Below, piece by piece: positions 27,323 to 35,147 of a DNA stretch of 64,000 nt. The position numbers and the translations under genes are program-made. The notes beneath the pieces were generated by a model. That model was not told where the DNA came from. It saw nothing but the letters and a program-made list of their open reading frames with translations, and searched no databases. This stretch comes from an uncultured Nitrosospira sp. Its GTDB lineage: Bacteria; Nitrospirota; Nitrospiria; Nitrospirales; Nitrospiraceae. Where the stretch lies: assembly GCA_900696515.1 (NCBI GenBank), contig CAADGK010000143.1:1-64000 (forward strand), read 5' to 3'. The first letter of the stretch is position 1. Each line of letters begins with the position of its first letter.

Positions 27323-28222
27323 ATGGCCTCTATCATTTCGATTGCATCAGGCAAAGGGGGCGTCGGGAAAAGTGTGGTGGCCGCCAATCTCTCCGTGCTC
27401 CTCGCACAACGCGGAAAACAGATCGTGCTGGCTGATCTGGATACCGGAGGCGCGGACAGTCACGTCCTGGTCGGTCTTCTCAATCCGCCGCTGACCCTGA
27501 CGGACTTTTTGAATCACCGGGTCGAACATCTGCGGGACATCGCCCAGCCCCTTCCCATTCACCCCAATGTACGCATCATTCCGGGCACCGGAGATACCCT
27601 GGCGACCGCGAATATGCCCTATGCCCAGAAAAAGCGGCTGATCCGGCAATTTCAGGACATCGAGGCCGACGTCATCGTCGTGGATATCGGAGCGGGCTGT
27701 TCCTACCACACGCTCGATTTCTTCCTGATGGCCGACTACCATGTCGCGATCGCCACTCCCGATCCGACGTCCGTGTTGGACTTGTATCGCTTTCTGAAAC
27801 TCGCGGCGATTCGCCGCGTGTTATCTATGTTCCTGACGCGCGAGGTGATGGCGGAGGGGCTTGCCAATCGCGACTACAGCAGTGTCAAGGAAGTCTTGGA
27901 CGTAGCGGGCAAGACCGATGAATCAGGCCGAACGCTTGCGGAAGCCACACTCCAGGCGTTTCAACCGGCCCTCATCCTCAATCGCGCGACGGGGCGCGCC
28001 CGTGTCAATGTATCCCAGCTGAAAGCCTTGCTGAAGGAATATGTCGGCGGCAGCTTGATGTTGCTTGGAGAGATTCCCGAAGATCCGGCCATGGAACAAG
28101 CGGTTCGTACGTACGTCCCGGTCGTTCAGCAGGCTCCTTCGTCGCCCGCCGTGGCCGCGCTCAACAAGGCCGCCGACGCGTTACTGCATCTGCTCGCCAC
28201 GCCTCCGGCTCGAGCGGCCTAG
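27323..28222 (+). CDS. MinD/ParA-family ATPase, FlhG-like
   Basis: 299 residues. Deviant Walker A GKGGVGKS at residues 10-17, LADLDTGGADSH, and the IVVDIGAG switch region. It resembles FlhG/MinD2-type ATPases found near flagellar genes, which limit flagellar number or placement, but it lacks an N-terminal DQAxxL activation motif and a clear C-terminal amphipathic helix. It has about 35 residues inserted after the DPTSVLDLYRFLKL segment. No strong ribosome site is seen before the ATG. One of few plus-strand genes here. Confidence 0.85.
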   Translation: MASIISIASGKGGVGKSVVAANLSVLLAQRGKQIVLADLDTGGADSHVLVGLLNPPLTLTDFLNHRVEHLRDIAQPLPIHPNVRIIPGTGDTLATANMPYAQKKRLIRQFQDIEADVIVVDIGAGCSYHTLDFFLMADYHVAIATPDPTSVLDLYRFLKLAAIRRVLSMFLTREVMAEGLANRDYSSVKEVLDVAGKTDESGRTLAEATLQAFQPALILNRATGRARVNVSQLKALLKEYVGGSLMLLGEIPEDPAMEQAVRTYVPVVQQAPSSPAVAALNKAADALLHLLATPPARAA

Positions 28223-28442
28223 CCGCTATCGAGCGTGAAACGTATTTCGTGAAGCGTGAACGGTGAAACATGAGCGAGACAAGCACGACAGGCGGGACTC
28301 GGGAAGGTAAACATCTTGTCGTCACGCTTTTCTCGCCGCTCTCGCGAGTCTCGCGTGGAAAGATCACCCATCACTCTCTACAGACCAAATAGCCCAAGCC
28401 GTTTCACGCTTCACGCTTCACGAAGTGCGCGGCAGGGGCGGG
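28223..28442. repeat. Repeat-filled spacer (family A and inverted family D)
   Basis: CGTGAAG heptamers at 28231-28265, an inverted family D element at 28267-28362 (minus strand reads CACGCGAGACTCGCGAGAG), and CTTCACG heptamers at 28403-28424. No gene. Confidence 0.75.
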
Positions 28443-29051
28443 TTAATTCGTCTGACCGCGGCGGGCACGCAGACGTTCGGCCTGTGTCTGGAGAATATGC
28501 CGGATGACCTGTTCCTGATCGTCGACTTTCAGATCGACGAATTCCGTCGCGATCGCGTACCCCCGGCCATCGGCCTGAGGAACGGCCCGGATGACTTTGA
28601 CCAGGGTCTGAATCAACGTGAAGGGCGGAAGGATGAGCTTGATCGCCAGTTGATCGCCGGACGAGAATTCCCGCGGAGAGACGAAGCCTATTCCTCCCCC
28701 GCTCAGATTGACCTCCATGGGCCGGGCCATCGTGACGCTGGACGGCTGACTGACGGCCAGGGCGTTCAAAATCACTTCGAGCAGATAATCGACCTTCCGG
28801 ATCCAGGGGAGCACCACCGAATCGGCCATCACCTCACCGGAACGGGCCAGAAGATCCGATGTCGGTTTGCCCACGGCGACGGCGATCGACTCCGGAGTCG
28901 CAGGGCTCGCCTCGACCGGCACGGTGTTCCCGCTCTCGGTCACCAATCGATATTCCATCAGGACCCGGTCATCGATCCTGATCCATTCCCGGCGTTCGTC
29001 CGGCTCCGCGCTGTGAGATGTCGACGCCGCAGTCATGATGGGGGATGCCAT
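28443..29051 (-). CDS. PilZ-domain protein (c-di-GMP receptor)
   Basis: 202 residues. ERREWIRIDDR supplies an RRxxR-like basic motif and VNLSGGGIGF the (D/N)xSxxG motif of PilZ domains; between them is a helical insertion of about 75 residues (30-110), so it is an unusual split PilZ. AAAGGTG is 8 bases before the ATG. Next to flagellar chaperone genes, it may couple c-di-GMP to motility. Confidence 0.78.
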   Translation of the reverse strand: MASPIMTAASTSHSAEPDERREWIRIDDRVLMEYRLVTESGNTVPVEASPATPESIAVAVGKPTSDLLARSGEVMADSVVLPWIRKVDYLLEVILNALAVSQPSSVTMARPMEVNLSGGGIGFVSPREFSSGDQLAIKLILPPFTLIQTLVKVIRAVPQADGRGYAIATEFVDLKVDDQEQVIRHILQTQAERLRARRGQTN

Positions 29052-29211
29052 GATTCAGACACCTTTCGACCTCTGGTCGTCGTTCGTGAAGCGGTCACGG
29101 ATGGAAGCCTGAAGTTTTGAGGCGGCAGCTCGGGCTTCAGACCTCCGGCCCGCCCGCTCCTCTCGCCGTCGCGCTTCGCTCGCCTGTCACGCCTTTCTGA
29201 CGCTTCAGGAA
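29052..29211. other. Short spacer with degenerate repeats
   Basis: Contains the PilZ gene's ribosome site and degenerate fragments of the CGTGAAG and family D repeats; no gene seen. Confidence 0.5.
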
Positions 29212-29538
29212 CTACGCTTCCCTGGACAATGTCTCCGGTTGGGATGGAGGAACAGCAAGACGCTGACGCAACCCTTGCACCTGCCGTTTCGTCATCTGTG
29301 CCCCGGCCAACAGATCTTCCAGCACGGCTTGTGCGGTCTGGATGCGGTCCCGCAGTTCGCCGTCCATTTTCAACAGTTCCTCGATGGGAAGCGGCATGTC
29401 ATGGATCGATTCCAGGAGCGCGCCTCGTTCGCTGTAACAGTGGATGACCTCGTCCCACCGCCCCTCACGAGCCGCCTCGCCAGCCAGCCTGGTTAATCGC
29501 ACGATGTCGGCCTTGCCTCCGGCCACCGGCGTACTCAT
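29212..29538 (-). CDS. fliT: FliT-like flagellar chaperone
   Basis: 108 residues, all helical, with a leucine- and charge-rich pattern typical of FliT (binds the FliD C-terminus). Sequence identity in this family is low, so position carries much of the call: it overlaps the fliS stop by four bases (ATGA) downstream of fliD and fliS. Confidence 0.65.
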   Translation of the reverse strand: MSTPVAGGKADIVRLTRLAGEAAREGRWDEVIHCYSERGALLESIHDMPLPIEELLKMDGELRDRIQTAQAVLEDLLAGAQMTKRQVQGLRQRLAVPPSQPETLSREA

Positions 29539-29930
29539 CGGGTACCGGCGAGATGGGTCGGCTGTTGACTGGCCACCTCACGCCAGGCCTCGCGAAGAGT
29601 GCCGAGACAGCGTAGCGGAGCATCTAGTTTCTGCGCGTTATTGCGTGCATTGGCCTCCACCAGCTCCATCAGCATGTAGTCGTACAACCGTCGCAGTGAC
29701 CGCGCGATCTCTCCCCCTTGTTCCAGATCGAGTACGCTATTGAGCTCCCCGATGATGGCGATCGCGCGCCCCAGATGCCTCGCCTTCTCCCTGATATTTC
29801 TCGCTTGAATCTCGCGCCGTGCCATCTCCAGCGACTGAATCGCCGCATCATAGAGCAGGACGACCAGCTGCACACCGGACGATGTCACCACCTGAGTCTG
29901 TTCATACTGACGCGCATACTGCATCATCAT
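29535..29930 (-). CDS. fliS: Flagellin export chaperone FliS
   Basis: 131 residues. LVVLLYDAAIQSLEMA near the N-terminus and LRRLYDYMLMELVEANARN in the second half are diagnostic of FliS, which keeps flagellin unfolded for export. Three ATG codons start it, behind a GAGGGA site. It is followed by fliT with an ATGA overlap and preceded by fliD. Confidence 0.95.
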   Translation of the reverse strand: MMMQYARQYEQTQVVTSSGVQLVVLLYDAAIQSLEMARREIQARNIREKARHLGRAIAIIGELNSVLDLEQGGEIARSLRRLYDYMLMELVEANARNNAQKLDAPLRCLGTLREAWREVASQQPTHLAGTR

Positions 29931-29948
29931 GGAATCCGTCCCTCGTCC

Positions 29949-31349
29949 TTATTGTTGCCGCTGGGCCGACTGAGCCTGGAGAAATCCGCTCTGTCCTTCC
30001 AGCTGGCGTAACAGTCCGTCCAGCGCGGCAAACTGCCGCCGCAGCCGTTCTTCATACCGACTCACCGCATCTTCTTGCCTGGCGATCTCGTCCCCCACTC
30101 GAGTAATCTCGCTCGTGAGACCATTCTTGCGAAGCGTCAGGGCACCTCCCGCCACATCGTTGAGGGCATCCACCGCGGACACAATGGACTGGGCCAGACC
30201 GGTTGCCGCCCCTTGGTTACTGAAAAGGGATTTCACCGCGCTGTAGTTCGTGCTTAACGCGGTCGACAGCTGCCCCTCGTCGACCGTAATCGTACCGTCC
30301 CGTTCGGTCTTGAAGCCGACTTGCCCGACGTTTGAAAATACCGTCGTCCCGCTCACCGACGACGACAACGCGGTACGGAGTCTCGACAAGGCGGTTCTCG
30401 CCGCCGCCTCATTGAAGAAGATGCCCCCCTGCTTCGCCGCTACGTCGTAATTGCTTCGCTCGTTGATGAACTTCACGACTTCGTTGTAGGCCGTCGCCAC
30501 CGCCTGGATATTCGTCTTGACCGCATTTACATCTTGCGAGAGGCTCACTTGGACGGTCCCGGTGCCCGTCGTCTTCGTCAGGGTCAGAGTCACGCCGGCA
30601 ATGGCATCGGACACGGAATTGGAGCTCCGTTCAATCGTCAAGGGATTCAACGCCTGGTCACCGATTTGAATTTGAGCATTTTGCGCCGCTGCAAGCGTAT
30701 CGACACCGCCTGTCCCGCTGCCGTTCAAGAGATCCAGATCCGTCCCATCAGCCACAATGGTAATGGCATTTGCGCTGCCCGTCGTACTCGAGGAGAGTGC
30801 CAATCGATAAGATGGCGCGGCCTCGGTCCCCGTATTGATGAGAGAAGCCGTCACGCCGGCACCCAGGTCGTTGATCTGATCCCGCAAGTCGGTGATGGTC
30901 CCCGCCGCGCCCAGTGTCACCGTCTGATTCGCTCCGGATCCCACCTTGAACGTAAAAGCGGCCGATCCACCAGCGACGATATCCGTGGTTGCGGACGAGA
31001 CGGCCTTGGCCGCCTTGCTGACGACTTGATGGGCCTGGGCAAGCTGAATGACCCGGACGCTGTAGGTTCCCGCGGTTGAGGATGATGAGGCCGAGACGGA
31101 CAAGACCGTGGTATCCGACACCGACGCCGTCGTGCGATCAAACGAGGTCGACAGCCGTAAAGCCTGGGCAGCGCTCTGCAACGCCGCCACTTTCGTGCTG
31201 ACCGTAGTCAGATCGGTGAACTTGGTATTGAGATCGGCTTTCTTCTTGGTCAACCGATCAACCGGCAGTTGCGCCACTTTGACCAGTTGATCGACGACCT
31301 GTCCGAAATCCAGCCCGTTGCCGAGTCCACCGAAACTTATCGTCGCCAT
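29949..31349 (-). CDS. fliD: Flagellar filament cap protein FliD (HAP2)
   Basis: 466 residues. N-terminal SFGGLGNGLDFGQVVDQLVK, central Ser/Thr-rich region with a flagellin-IN type motif, and a C-terminal coiled coil (LTSEITRVGDEIARQEDAVSRYEERL). It caps the filament and helps flagellin assemble. Followed closely by fliS. Confidence 0.95.
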   Translation of the reverse strand: MATISFGGLGNGLDFGQVVDQLVKVAQLPVDRLTKKKADLNTKFTDLTTVSTKVAALQSAAQALRLSTSFDRTTASVSDTTVLSVSASSSSTAGTYSVRVIQLAQAHQVVSKAAKAVSSATTDIVAGGSAAFTFKVGSGANQTVTLGAAGTITDLRDQINDLGAGVTASLINTGTEAAPSYRLALSSSTTGSANAITIVADGTDLDLLNGSGTGGVDTLAAAQNAQIQIGDQALNPLTIERSSNSVSDAIAGVTLTLTKTTGTGTVQVSLSQDVNAVKTNIQAVATAYNEVVKFINERSNYDVAAKQGGIFFNEAAARTALSRLRTALSSSVSGTTVFSNVGQVGFKTERDGTITVDEGQLSTALSTNYSAVKSLFSNQGAATGLAQSIVSAVDALNDVAGGALTLRKNGLTSEITRVGDEIARQEDAVSRYEERLRRQFAALDGLLRQLEGQSGFLQAQSAQRQQ

Positions 31350-31370
31350 GCCACATCCATGTGCGCCAGG

Positions 31371-31721
31371 TTAGACATGTTCTCCGAACAGCACCCCCTT
31401 GGCTCCCGCTAGGTTCTTGGCCAGATCGATCACTTCCTTGGGGGGAATCTGTCGAATCACTTCTCCGGAATCCCCCTTGAGAATTTTGACGATGACCCGT
31501 TGAAGATCAGGATCGACTTCGATCTGCAACTGAGAACCCGATTGCTGTAAGACTTCCTTGACTTTACTCACGGCTTGCTCAAGCGCGACCCGATCCGTGG
31601 GAGAGGCGAACGAAAAGTCAGCCGTCGCTTCCACAGGCTTGGTCCTGGGAGGAACACCGGCGTGACTTTTGTTGTTGGCAGCGGCCGGGAGATCCACCTT
31701 CGATGTTACATTGGTGATCAT
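31371..31721 (-). CDS. flaG: FlaG-family protein
   Basis: 116 residues; the conserved C-terminal half (LQIEVDPDLQRVIVKILKGD, EVIRQIPPKEVIDLAKNL) identifies FlaG, linked in other bacteria to filament length control. Lies between flagellin and fliD, its usual place. The N-terminal half is variable. Confidence 0.92.
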   Translation of the reverse strand: MITNVTSKVDLPAAANNKSHAGVPPRTKPVEATADFSFASPTDRVALEQAVSKVKEVLQQSGSQLQIEVDPDLQRVIVKILKGDSGEVIRQIPPKEVIDLAKNLAGAKGVLFGEHV

Positions 31722-31750
31722 AATGCCCCCTATTACACTCCGTTCACCGG

Positions 31751-31776
31751 GCCCCTCTCCTGTCTAGGAGAGGGGC
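31751..31776 (-). terminator. Hairpin after the flagellin gene
   Basis: Perfect 10-bp stem (GCCCCTCTCC with its complement) and a 6-base loop, 20 bases past the flagellin stop. There is no U-run after it, so it may slow decay or partly stop transcription rather than terminate fully. Confidence 0.6.
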
Positions 31777-31795
31777 TGTGGACGGCGTGCCGCCA

Positions 31796-32623
31796 TTATC
31801 CTCTGAGTAACGCCAGCGCTTGTTGCGGTAACGTGTTGGCCTGCGCCAACGTCGCGATACCGGCCTGCACCAAGATCTGATTCTTGGTGAAGACGGACGT
31901 TTCATACGCAATATCCGCATCGCGGATACGTGATTCTGCGGCGGTGAGGTTCTCACTCGTCACCTGCAGATTGGCGATCGTCGCCTCGAACCGGTTCTGA
32001 ATCGAACCGTATTCGGCTCGTGCCGTTGCAATGGCGCTGATCGCGCTGTCGACGTTGGCCAACGCGCTGGTTGCATTGGCGGATGTGGAGACGTTCACAG
32101 AGGCCAATCCTAACGAGGTCGTGGTGATATCGTTCAGGTTGAGGCTGAGTGTGTTGCCGGATCCGCTCCGGAACCCGATGGCGATGGAGAAACTGATCGA
32201 GCTTCCGCTGGTAAGTGCCTGCCCGTTGAATTCGGTGACTTGCGCGATCCGGTCGATTTCTGAACGCAGCGCGAGGAACTCCTGGTCGATGTAGGAGCGT
32301 TCCGTATTCCCCACCGTCCCGCTCGCCGACTGCGAAGACAACTCACGGAGACGGGCCAGCAATGACCCGATCGTGGCGGCGGCGCCGTCGGCGATCTGCG
32401 TCAAGCTGATGCCGTCCGAGGCGTTTCGCGTCGCCTGGTTGATACTGCGAATCTGGGCCCGCAAGGACTCGGACAGTCCGAGACCCGCCGCATCGTCGGA
32501 CGCTCGTGTGATCCGGAGACCGGACGACAAGCGTTCAACCGACTTGTCCAGGCTCAGGGTGTTAATCGAGAGGTTCCGCTGCGCCGCAATGGATGCGGGG
32601 TTATTGTTAACGATAAGTGCCAT
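31796..32623 (-). CDS. fliC: Flagellin
   Basis: 275 residues. The conserved D0/D1 ends are present (LIVNNNPASIAAQRNL, LSSGLRITRASDDAAGL, and the C-terminal ILVQAGIATLAQANTLPQQA), with only a short middle, so the D2/D3 surface domains are missing. Many Ser/Thr residues between 125 and 200 could take O-linked sugars. AAGGAGGA precedes the ATG. Own sigma-28 promoter at 32722-32748. The glycosylation genes lie upstream. Confidence 0.97.
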   Translation of the reverse strand: MALIVNNNPASIAAQRNLSINTLSLDKSVERLSSGLRITRASDDAAGLGLSESLRAQIRSINQATRNASDGISLTQIADGAAATIGSLLARLRELSSQSASGTVGNTERSYIDQEFLALRSEIDRIAQVTEFNGQALTSGSSISFSIAIGFRSGSGNTLSLNLNDITTTSLGLASVNVSTSANATSALANVDSAISAIATARAEYGSIQNRFEATIANLQVTSENLTAAESRIRDADIAYETSVFTKNQILVQAGIATLAQANTLPQQALALLRG

Positions 32624-32721
32624 TGCCCTTCCTCCTTGAAACTAGAACACCGTCCGCTGCTGTGCTTCCGACATCCGTGTAGAAGCCGTATTCCCTTACG
32701 CCTGTACGTGGCGTGCCTGTC

Positions 32722-32748
32722 TTATCGGCCGATCCCAGTGGGACTTGA
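32722..32748 (-). promoter_or_regulatory. Sigma-28 (FliA) promoter for flagellin
   Basis: On the minus strand: TCAAGTCC at 32748-32741, 11 bases, GCCGATAA at 32729-32722. The -10 equals the enterobacterial consensus. The 5' UTR would be about 90 bases. Confidence 0.85.
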
Positions 32749-32816
32749 GCTTCCCCCCAAAAGCCGCAGAGATGACGGTTACCCCGCTCGAACGGGAACG
32801 AATGGACATCACGGGC

Positions 32817-33344
32817 TCAGGCGGCAATCCTCGGCAGGATTTCGTACTCCAGCAGATCGGCCATCCTCACCGTGTCATGGCTGCCCCTTGCCGCCAGAAG
32901 CTCTTCGATCCACCCTGCCATGACCTGCCCCGAAGACCCGGTTCCGACCCGTTTCCGGCCGTTCTCGATGACCTCGACTACGTCCGCGACTTTTCCCAGC
33001 CAGAGGTCGAATGCCGACAGGTCCTGTGCGCCCATCCGGAACTGATCGGCAAGCGCGGCGCCTTCGGTCACGACCAGACGACGATATCGCTCGATGGCCC
33101 CTTGTGCGGACTCAAGAATCTCCTGCTGCGTCGATGAGGTCGCGACCAACAGCCCATAGCTCGAGGAAGATTGTCGGAGCAGGTGCGGATCAATGTCCCG
33201 ATCCGTAATCCGGCGACTATCCAGGATGAGGGTCGTCACGATTCGAGCCCGCGCATGCGCCCGTTCGCTGAGATCGGCGAGGATGTCGCCGAGCGTCGCG
33301 GTACTTCCGGCTTGCCATTGTTCGTTGTCCAATTGAATATTCAT
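32817..33344 (-). CDS. Uncharacterised protein of flagellar/glycosylation locus
   Basis: 175 residues, soluble, mixed alpha/beta in the first 60 and helical later. I do not recognise the family. It carries LGDILADLSERAHARARIVTTLILDSRRI near the start. Located between the flagellin promoter and a GT9 glycosyltransferase; start supported by an adjacent GAGGAG-like site upstream. The position suggests a role in flagellin glycosylation or export, which is inference only. Confidence 0.6.
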   Translation of the reverse strand: MNIQLDNEQWQAGSTATLGDILADLSERAHARARIVTTLILDSRRITDRDIDPHLLRQSSSSYGLLVATSSTQQEILESAQGAIERYRRLVVTEGAALADQFRMGAQDLSAFDLWLGKVADVVEVIENGRKRVGTGSSGQVMAGWIEELLAARGSHDTVRMADLLEYEILPRIAA

Positions 33345-33371
33345 GTGTCGTCTCCTCGTCCGTCATCCGGC

Positions 33372-35045
33372 TCATGCCGCTTGCCGTTCCCGCCCGACCA
33401 CGATCAACTTGTCCGCATGACCGGCTGTGGCAGACCGATCACCGGAAGAGATGTCGACCAGATACCGCTCGATCTCCGCCAGGCGTCTCAGCCAGGTGTG
33501 GTAGGCGCCGGCCTGATGCCTCGCAAGCCGGTCCAACCCGATGACATCGTCGTTTCGTATCTGCCGGGCGAATGCCGCCGAGAGCGGGGCGAGGGCCTCC
33601 GTCGCCATGCCGATGCGAAGCAACCGCTCCTGATCGGTTCGTTGCTCATGCTGGAGCCGTTTCAACTCCGAAATATCAACCGCTGCCCTGCCCGCCGCTC
33701 GCGCAATCTCATCCGCTCTTCGACAAGCGGCCTCCAACAGAGGCTGTAGTGTCCTCAGCTGTCCCTGTACCTCCGATACATCGGGAGACATTCCTTCGGG
33801 CGGAGGCAACCGGCTCCGCAATCCCGTATGGGCTTCATACCAGTACCGTCGCCAGAACGCCGCATACCATACCGTGACGGGAGACTCCCTGCCCGCTTTC
33901 AAGCGAAATGCGCCCAACCCGTCCTCATCCACGCCGGACTCGTAGAGCCGTACTCCGGAGACCTCTGTCGGACACGGGCCGGTCTGCAATACATGACCCA
34001 GGAGATCAGCCACGAAGTCCGGTGAAATACGATCCTTACACGCATGATGCGCGCAGACTTGCTCGAACCCGCAGGGAGCACAATCCAGCTCTGGTTGGAC
34101 CACCCAATGACCGGGCCCATAGGGACCGGTTTCCTGAAAATCGACGTGTCCGACCGAAAGATCGATGACCGAGGTCCCCATCGCTACGCCGATATGCATC
34201 GGCCCTGTATCGTTGGTCAACAGCAACCGGCAGTCAGCCAGCAACCCGGCGAGTTGATTCAATGTCGTTCGTCCGGCCATGTTCATGACCGGGTTCTTCC
34301 CTCCGGCTTCTCGATAGACCTGTATGACCTCCGCAATCGTGGCTTCTTCCTCACGACTCCCGATGAAGAGAATTCCACCCTGCCATCGTTTGCTCACGTT
34401 CGCCAGGGCGAGACCAAAGAGATGCGGACGCCAGGCTTTCATCCCGTCGCTCGCCCCGGCCTGCACGGCAATCCACTCCGCTGATCCTGCGAGTGCCTCC
34501 TGCGCCCATGTGCGGTCTTCACGGGCCAGCGACAGCCGGAGCGGCGCAAATGCCCCCGGCCGACTGCCGCCCAGTGCATAGATGTCAACCAGGTTGAAGC
34601 GATTCATCCGGCGAAACAGGTGAAAGTCGCAGAAATAGGCCATCCAGGGATTCTCGACGACCAGGCCGCCGTCCCACGCGCTCCGCGCTCCTCGAATATC
34701 CGGTGCTCCGATGAATCCGGCCAAAAGTGCGCTCGGCCGGTTGAACGTCAGATTGATGACCCGATCGTACCGGCGCTCAGCCAGGGGCTTCGCCCAGGCC
34801 GCCGTCTCGTGATACAGCACAACCACATCCTTCACGTGGGCTCGGCTCTCATCGATCAGCTCGTGGAAATCCACGGCAATCACCTCGCGCAGCCCCTTCA
34901 GCAACGAGGCGACCGGCGCGAACCGGCGATCCACAAGCAGGTCGACGGCGACTCCCGGCCTTTCTTCATGGAGGCGATCCAGCAACGCGCCCATCTGCAC
35001 GAGATCGCCCATCCGGGTAATGTTCAAAATCAAGACTTGCTTCAT
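33372..35045 (-). CDS. Glycosyltransferase family 9 with C-terminal helical extension
   Basis: 557 residues. GT9 (heptosyltransferase-like) features: ILNITRMGDLVQMG at the start and CRLLLTNDTGPMHIGVAMGT near residue 270. A Cys-rich stretch after it (CAPCGFEQVCAHHACKD) resembles those in other GT9 proteins. Residues about 390-557 are a helical extension not found in LPS heptosyltransferases. Such fusions occur in flagellin glycosylation islands. It likely transfers a heptose or heptose-like sugar. Confidence 0.85.
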   Translation of the reverse strand: MKQVLILNITRMGDLVQMGALLDRLHEERPGVAVDLLVDRRFAPVASLLKGLREVIAVDFHELIDESRAHVKDVVVLYHETAAWAKPLAERRYDRVINLTFNRPSALLAGFIGAPDIRGARSAWDGGLVVENPWMAYFCDFHLFRRMNRFNLVDIYALGGSRPGAFAPLRLSLAREDRTWAQEALAGSAEWIAVQAGASDGMKAWRPHLFGLALANVSKRWQGGILFIGSREEEATIAEVIQVYREAGGKNPVMNMAGRTTLNQLAGLLADCRLLLTNDTGPMHIGVAMGTSVIDLSVGHVDFQETGPYGPGHWVVQPELDCAPCGFEQVCAHHACKDRISPDFVADLLGHVLQTGPCPTEVSGVRLYESGVDEDGLGAFRLKAGRESPVTVWYAAFWRRYWYEAHTGLRSRLPPPEGMSPDVSEVQGQLRTLQPLLEAACRRADEIARAAGRAAVDISELKRLQHEQRTDQERLLRIGMATEALAPLSAAFARQIRNDDVIGLDRLARHQAGAYHTWLRRLAEIERYLVDISSGDRSATAGHADKLIVVGRERQAA

Positions 35046-35147
35046 GATTTGGGATGTCTATCTGGTCTGTTTGGTTTATCTCGTCTGTCTGGTCGACAAG
35101 ACAGACGAGACAGACCGAATAGACCAATACGCTTCACGACTGACGCG
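35046..35147. repeat. Family C inverted repeat
   Basis: CTGGTCTGTTTGG and GTCTGTCTGGTC units followed by the inverse GACAGACGAGACAGACC, giving a long imperfect hairpin; CTTCACG-type units at the right end. Between two glycosyltransferase genes. Confidence 0.7.

Noticed and set aside
27144-27323. 60-residue extension of the HTH gene
   Set aside because: It would run up to the start of the divergent ATPase gene; the extra part lacks domain character.
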